Assembly: GCA_964433905.1 (NCBI GenBank) | Contig: CAYSSM010000010.1 | Location: 1 to 22,585, forward strand | Direction: 5' to 3' | DNA length: 22,585 nt | Source: CAYSSM01 sp964433905 | GTDB lineage: Bacteria > Patescibacteriota > UBA1384 > UBA12157 > JAENIV01 | Shown here: piece by piece, positions 20,189 to 22,585 of the stretch | Numbering within the stretch: position 1 is the stretch's first letter | How the letters are laid out: each line of letters starts with the position of its first letter | Notes under the pieces: generated by a model | The model's database searches: none | The model's input: only the letters and a program-made list of their open reading frames with translations | Told to the model about the DNA's origin: nothing | Translations under genes and position numbers: made by a program

Positions 20189-20253
20189 CCGTCTCGGCAG
20201 GACCCACTGTGGCTCGTGCCATATAGAGACAGGCCGAGCCGAGGTCCTGACGG
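20189..20253. other. GC-rich multi-stem element after pnp
   Basis: CAGGACC (20198-20204) pairs with GGTCCTG (20243-20249). An outer CCGT / ACGG and an inner GGCTCG (20211-20216) / CGAGCC (20235-20240) extend the fold. It is much GC-richer than its surroundings and no T tract follows. It may be a structured RNA, a processing signal or another repeat type. Confidence 0.5.
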
Positions 20254-20295
20254 ATCAATAAAAGCGGCAAAATAAGATATTTGATGGTTTCTATA

Positions 20296-20324
20296 TTGTT
20301 TTAGATTTTAGATAATTCTATAAT
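20296..20324 (+). promoter_or_regulatory. promoter of the three-gene caspase-like cassette, predicted leaderless
   Basis: TTGTTT (20296-20301), 17-base spacer, perfect TATAAT (20319-20324). The ATG at 20334 lies nine bases beyond, so the leader is at most about three bases. Confidence 0.75.
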
Positions 20325-20333
20325 AAAAATGCA

Positions 20334-20516
20334 ATGGACAAAAAAGAGAGATTCTATAAGGTCTATGGAAATTTGCCACTTGGATTACGTGGAGAAGTGG
20401 TCGCTGTTGTTGAAGGAGAGCCAATTTCTTGGAAAGTGGCTAAGTTGGAAATCGATGAAAATACAAAAAAGGGGGAAGAAGTTTTGGATCAACTAATTCG
20501 TTTGGAGATTATATGA
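20334..20516 (+). CDS. small helical protein, first gene of the caspase-like cassette (60 aa)
   Basis: Not a named family to my knowledge. The product begins M-D-K-K-E-R-F-Y-K-V-Y-G-N-L-P. It carries G-E-V-V-A-V-V-E-G-E-P-I-S-W-K-V-A-K-L-E-I-D and ends E-E-V-L-D-Q-L-I-R-L-E-I-I. It reads as a short alpha/beta or all-helical adaptor with no catalytic residues, signal or membrane segment. It lies right behind a consensus promoter, with no ribosome binding site, and eight bases before the next gene in the same direction. It is therefore the first gene of a small operon. The intact frame, the promoter and the tight spacing support a real gene. By position it could regulate or bind one of the two downstream products; this is an inference. 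Confidence 0.7.
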   Translation: MDKKERFYKVYGNLPLGLRGEVVAVVEGEPISWKVAKLEIDENTKKGEEVLDQLIRLEII

Positions 20517-20524
20517 GATAAAAT

Positions 20525-20758
20525 ATGCAAAAAAAAACTAATAAAGAAAAAACCGACGTGGAAATAAAAGAACTTGTAATCGAGCGTCTCAAGTTATTTC
20601 CTAATGATAAAAATATATCGATCGGCGAAGATGGCAGTTTTACAAAAGACGAGATTATTGGTCATGTTCAAAAAGATGATGAGATAGGGAAAAAGATGGT
20701 TGCAATAGAACTCTCATATCTTAAAGCACTAAAAAGTGGGGTATTGTTTGAGGAATAA
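20525..20758 (+). CDS. small acidic protein, second gene of the caspase-like cassette (77 aa)
   Basis: Not recognised. The N-terminus is Lys-rich (M-Q-K-K-T-N-K-E-K-T-D). Two helices follow (about residues 12-23, I-K-E-L-V-I-E-R-L-K-L-F, and 50-72, D-D-E-I-G-K-K-M-V-A-I-E-L-S-Y-L-K). Between them lies a short beta-turn stretch, I-S-I-G-E-D-G-S-F-T. The ribosome binding site is weak. It begins eight bases after the 20334 gene stops, and its last 23 bases overlap the longest form of the caspase-like gene, so the three are co-transcribed and probably translationally coupled. The overlap with a likely protease suggests a partner, inhibitor or substrate, by analogy with other tightly paired gene sets. 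Nothing in the sequence proves this. Confidence 0.7.
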   Translation: MQKKTNKEKTDVEIKELVIERLKLFPNDKNISIGEDGSFTKDEIIGHVQKDDEIGKKMVAIELSYLKALKSGVLFEE

Positions 20759-21401
20759 TCTTTCGATATTAGTGACTCGACCGAAAGATGATTTAACAAC
20801 AAATTACTTATTTTACTGGGCGGGATTGGTTATTAGAGAGATAACCAGAAAGGGCTTTCATTTTTTTGATCTAAGAGAAAAACGGGCTAACAGAAAGGAA
20901 TTTTGCGGTATTGTTAACAAAATAAAACCAGAATTATTGTTTTTGAATGGTCATGGCAATCGCAATGTAATTACCGGTCATGGTCAAGAAGTTTTAATCC
21001 AATCAGATGATAATGAAGATATTACCAAAGGTAGTATTGTTTACGCTCTTTCTTGCAGAGCGGCTGAAATTTTAGGGTTAAAATGCGTTCAAAAAGGAGC
21101 AAAGTCATTTATCGGCTATAAAAACGACTTTATATTTTTAACAGAACAATCATTTATTACTCATCCTCTTAGTGACCGAACAGCGGCCTTATTTCTGCGC
21201 CCCTCCAATTTAATTGTAACGTCTCTGATAAAAGGCAAAACCGTTATTGATTCTTGCAAACGTTCCCAAGACGAATTTAAACGGAATATTCGCAAGCTTT
21301 CGACCAGTGAATCGCCGCAAGAGGATAAGTCATCGATTCGTTTCCTGTTATGGGATATGCAGGCACAGGTTTGCTTAGGAAATCCTGAAGCTAAAATATA
21401 G
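20736..21401 (+). CDS. caspase-like (CHAT/C25-type) cysteine-protease-fold protein
   Basis: The product (221 aa from GTG 20736) has the order of elements seen in CHAT, gingipain and caspase-type proteins. First comes a strand (S-I-L-V-T-R-P). A hydrophobic strand then runs into the His motif (P-E-L-L-F-L-N-G-H73-G), followed by a strand into the Cys motif (G-S-I-V-Y-A-L-S-C107-R-A-A-E). Then comes G-A-K-S-F-I-G-Y, as in the G-A-x-x-V-I-G-x strand of CHAT domains. A second G-H-G is at 81-83. The C-terminal 80 residues are basic, with no known domain. There is no signal peptide, so it should act in the cytoplasm. The start is uncertain: GTG 20736 or TTG 20748, with no ATG. It is the last gene of the cassette and is followed by a strong two-way terminator. 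Protease activity is inferred from the dyad layout only. Confidence 0.65.
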   Translation: MGYCLRNNLSILVTRPKDDLTTNYLFYWAGLVIREITRKGFHFFDLREKRANRKEFCGIVNKIKPELLFLNGHGNRNVITGHGQEVLIQSDDNEDITKGSIVYALSCRAAEILGLKCVQKGAKSFIGYKNDFIFLTEQSFITHPLSDRTAALFLRPSNLIVTSLIKGKTVIDSCKRSQDEFKRNIRKLSTSESPQEDKSSIRFLLWDMQAQVCLGNPEAKI

Positions 21402-21412
21402 TTTCTCAAGAT

Positions 21413-21455
21413 AAAAAAGAGCGCCCAGGTACTTCATGGTACAAGGGCGCTTTTT
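21413..21455. terminator. bidirectional intrinsic terminator
   Basis: AGCGCCC (21420-21426) pairs with GGGCGCT (21445-21451), with an inner GTAC / GTAC stem. It is followed by TTTTT on the plus strand and, on the minus strand, by TCTTTTTT. It ends the caspase-like cassette and the minus-strand 21519 gene. Confidence 0.9.
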
Positions 21456-21518
21456 GAATCGAGATTCGGATGGCGCGGATGCGCTGTCGGCTGACCTTCC
21501 TACCAGGGTCCCTTCGAT

Positions 21519-21920
21519 TCACTCTTTCTTATCCTGTTTGTGGCCATAGAGAATTGTGGTCACCCTATGGTGCTGGCCGTCGGCTATATTGAAATCATCA
21601 CCGACTCTGTACGCCACAGTTTTCCTTAGTATTCTGCTGGGGATCTGTGCCAACACTTCGGCTTCTGATGGTTTGAAGAATCCAGCGTATCCGTAGGTGT
21701 GGTAAGTGGTGATCTGAGCGATTTCTTCCAGGTTGTTTGCTGGCACCGTCGGTTCCGGATTCCATGAGAAGGTTTGTCGTCGAAGATCTACCGGCTCTAA
21801 GTAATAGAGTCCGGCCTTTGGGGTTTTTTTGCTTCTGTCAAACTTCTCAACAGGCTTGATCCTCTGGCGCAACTTCATCAACCGCTCATCAGAAATACTG
21901 GGTATCCTCTTTTTGGCCAT
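21519..21920 (-). CDS. orphan protein of unknown function (133 aa)
   Basis: Not recognised. ATG 21920 is chosen because AAGGAGA lies seven or eight bases upstream and the protein begins M-A-K-K-R-I-P-S-I-S-D-E-R. The first 45 residues are basic and helical. The rest has segments such as G-L-Y-Y-L-E-P-V-D-L, T-Y-H-T-Y-G-Y-A-G-F-F-K-P-S-E-A-E-V-L-A-Q-I-P and A-D-G-Q-H-H-R-V-T-T-I-L-Y-G-H-K. Aromatic and His residues are frequent but no catalytic pattern is certain. Codon use is GC-richer than in the cassette upstream. The expression set-up is elaborate for a small gene: a perfect consensus promoter (22048-22020), a leader of about 93 bases with a long hairpin (21956-22000), a strong ribosome binding site, and a two-way terminator. 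It resembles the units at 10677 and 14795. Confidence 0.7.
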   Translation of the reverse strand: MAKKRIPSISDERLMKLRQRIKPVEKFDRSKKTPKAGLYYLEPVDLRRQTFSWNPEPTVPANNLEEIAQITTYHTYGYAGFFKPSEAEVLAQIPSRILRKTVAYRVGDDFNIADGQHHRVTTILYGHKQDKKE

Positions 21921-21955
21921 TTTCTTTCTCCTTGTTAAGGTGTTCACAACAGGTT

Positions 21956-22000
21956 AGGTTTTCACCCCTCACCACCTGTGACAGGTGTGGGGGTAAACCT
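21956..22000 (-). promoter_or_regulatory. long hairpin in the leader of the 21519 gene
   Basis: AGGTTT / AAACCT, ACCCC / GGGGT and CACCTG / CAGGTG stack into one long stem with small bulges and a TGA loop. It lies between the promoter and the ribosome binding site and has no T tract, so it is not a simple terminator. Its core resembles the terminator stem at 10641-10670. Confidence 0.65.
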
Positions 22001-22019
22001 ATTCCCATCGTGATGTCCC

Positions 22020-22048
22020 ATTATAGCACAGCTTGATGGAAATGTCAA
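22020..22048 (-). promoter_or_regulatory. consensus sigma-70 promoter of the 21519 gene
   Basis: On the minus strand TTGACA (22048-22043), exactly 17 bases, then TATAAT (22025-22020) preceded by TGC, an extended -10. Predicted start near 22013. Confidence 0.9.
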
Positions 22049-22088
22049 GTATAATAGACAATTAAAATATGTTTTAATTAGAATAATG

Positions 22089-22117
22089 TTGACAAAGATC
22101 GACAAATATAATATAGT
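22089..22117 (+). promoter_or_regulatory. promoter of the TrmB-type regulator, predicted leaderless
   Basis: TTGACA (22089-22094), 17-base spacer, TATAGT (22112-22117). The expected start point, about seven bases on, is the A of the ATG at 22124. No ribosome binding site is present. Confidence 0.8.
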
Positions 22118-22123
22118 ATAGGT

Positions 22124-22585
22124 ATGGAATACGAAGAGTTATTAAAAAAAGCCGGTTTTGATGATAAAGAGTCCAAAGTCTATTTGGCGGCTTTAGAGTT
22201 GCGCTCGGCTCCCGCTTCAGCTATCGCCGAAAAAGCAGGCATTGTCAGAAGCACCTGCTATGGCATTTTAGAAGGATTGGTCCACAAAGGTCTGGCCTCA
22301 AAAACGGAAAAAGCCGGAGGGGTTTTAAAATTTAATGTTGAAAATCCGGAGTTATTGAAGTCTTATATTGAATCTCAAAAGTCTAATTTGGATTTAATTT
22401 CCCAAGAAATACAAAAAATGCTTCCAGAGTTGAAAAAATTGCAAAAAGAAGCTACTTTTAAGCCAGAAATTGAGTATTACGAAGGGAAAGAAGGAATTAA
22501 AGCGGCTTATGAATCTGTTGTCGGTGATTACCCCAGAATGGTAAAAGAGAATATTCCGCTGTTAATTCACGGCGCAACCCAGCCG
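22124..22585 (+). CDS. TrmB-family transcriptional regulator, cut by the window edge
   Basis: The frame is open from ATG 22124 to the last base (154 codons). The N-terminus is the TrmB winged helix: L-L-K-K-A-G-F-D-D-K-E-S-K-V-Y-L-A-A-L-E-L, then A-S-A-I-A-E-K-A-G-I-V-R-S-T-C-Y-G-I-L-E-G-L as recognition helix, and a wing G-G-V-L-K-F-N-V-E-N. A coiled-coil helix (about residues 80-110, I-S-Q-E-I-Q-K-M-L-P-E-L-K-K-L-Q-K) links to the start of the effector domain (P-E-I-E-Y-Y-E-G-K-E-G-I-K-A-A-Y-E). TrmB proteins in archaea sense sugars; the many Patescibacteria members have no known ligand. The C-terminal half is missing here. The start is fixed by the promoter, which would make the transcript leaderless. 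Confidence 0.88.
   Translation, partial: MEYEELLKKAGFDDKESKVYLAALELRSAPASAIAEKAGIVRSTCYGILEGLVHKGLASKTEKAGGVLKFNVENPELLKSYIESQKSNLDLISQEIQKMLPELKKLQKEATFKPEIEYYEGKEGIKAAYESVVGDYPRMVKENIPLLIHGATQP

Noticed and set aside
1252..21920. GC-rich genes as misassembly or contamination
   Set aside because: They are single genes embedded between AT-rich core genes at six places without N gaps at their borders, which is hard to produce by misassembly.
1..22585. UGA recoding (genetic code 25)
   Set aside because: Several genes end naturally at TGA and no conserved protein reads through it.
1..22585. tRNA or rRNA genes
   Set aside because: No cloverleaf with a TTC-loop motif or conserved rRNA segment was seen by eye; a covariance search could still find one.

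Overview
The window reads as a piece of a Candidate Phyla Radiation (Patescibacteria) genome. Evidence: the coding style is AT-rich, the core proteins are small and divergent, a FemAB-like cell-wall protein sits beside a shortened MurE-like ligase, a PaaX/Cas2-fold regulator is present, and short palindromic repeats lie between and inside genes. TGA is an ordinary stop (for example at 279-281 and 2104-2106), so the recoded Gracilibacteria/Absconditabacteria are excluded. I cannot name the lineage more closely. Two runs of ten N (9038-9047 and 15427-15436) are scaffold gaps, and each interrupts a real gene.

Layout. 1-2180: a small unknown protein, a PaaX-like regulator, a gene remnant and a GC-richer orphan gene. 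2246-5909: tsaD (minus), then femAB-like and murE-like genes (plus), all heavily marked by repeats. 6001-7389: a stand-alone cobalamin-domain radical SAM gene. 7473-9371: a PI3/4-kinase-like protein overlapping a stand-alone 5'-3' exonuclease. 9400-10134: a helix-turn-helix/Doc toxin-antitoxin pair behind a four-half-site operator. 10227-12169: a coiled-coil protein, a nucleotidyltransferase and a small orphan. 12253-14752: holA and a DUF2207-like membrane protein. 14795-16042 (minus): rpsT, lepB and a small orphan. 16301-20169: nrnA-like, rpsO and pnp. 20334-21401: a compact three-gene cassette ending in a caspase-like (CHAT/C25-type) protein. 21519-21920: another orphan. 22124 to the edge: a TrmB-type regulator.

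Three themes stand out. First, palindromic repeats are inserted in frame inside conserved genes (tsaD three times, femAB twice, the 5' exonuclease, holA). Where two copies can be compared, different genes read the repeat in the same frame, as in the protein-embedded palindromic elements of Rickettsia. Second, many AT-rich genes have a -10 box placed so that transcription should start at or within a few bases of the ATG (3464, 7473, 16301, 20334, 22124, possibly 18067), which predicts leaderless mRNAs. Third, a set of GC-richer single genes has the opposite design, with strong Shine-Dalgarno sites, longer leaders and their own intrinsic terminators (1252, 6001, 10677, 11843, 14795, 21519). They look like independently acquired cassettes.

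The best candidate for an undescribed system is the 20334-21401 cassette: two tiny proteins of 60 and 77 residues followed by a protein with a His-Gly / Ser-Cys dyad layout. Everything here is read by eye; no alignment, folding or database search was run.
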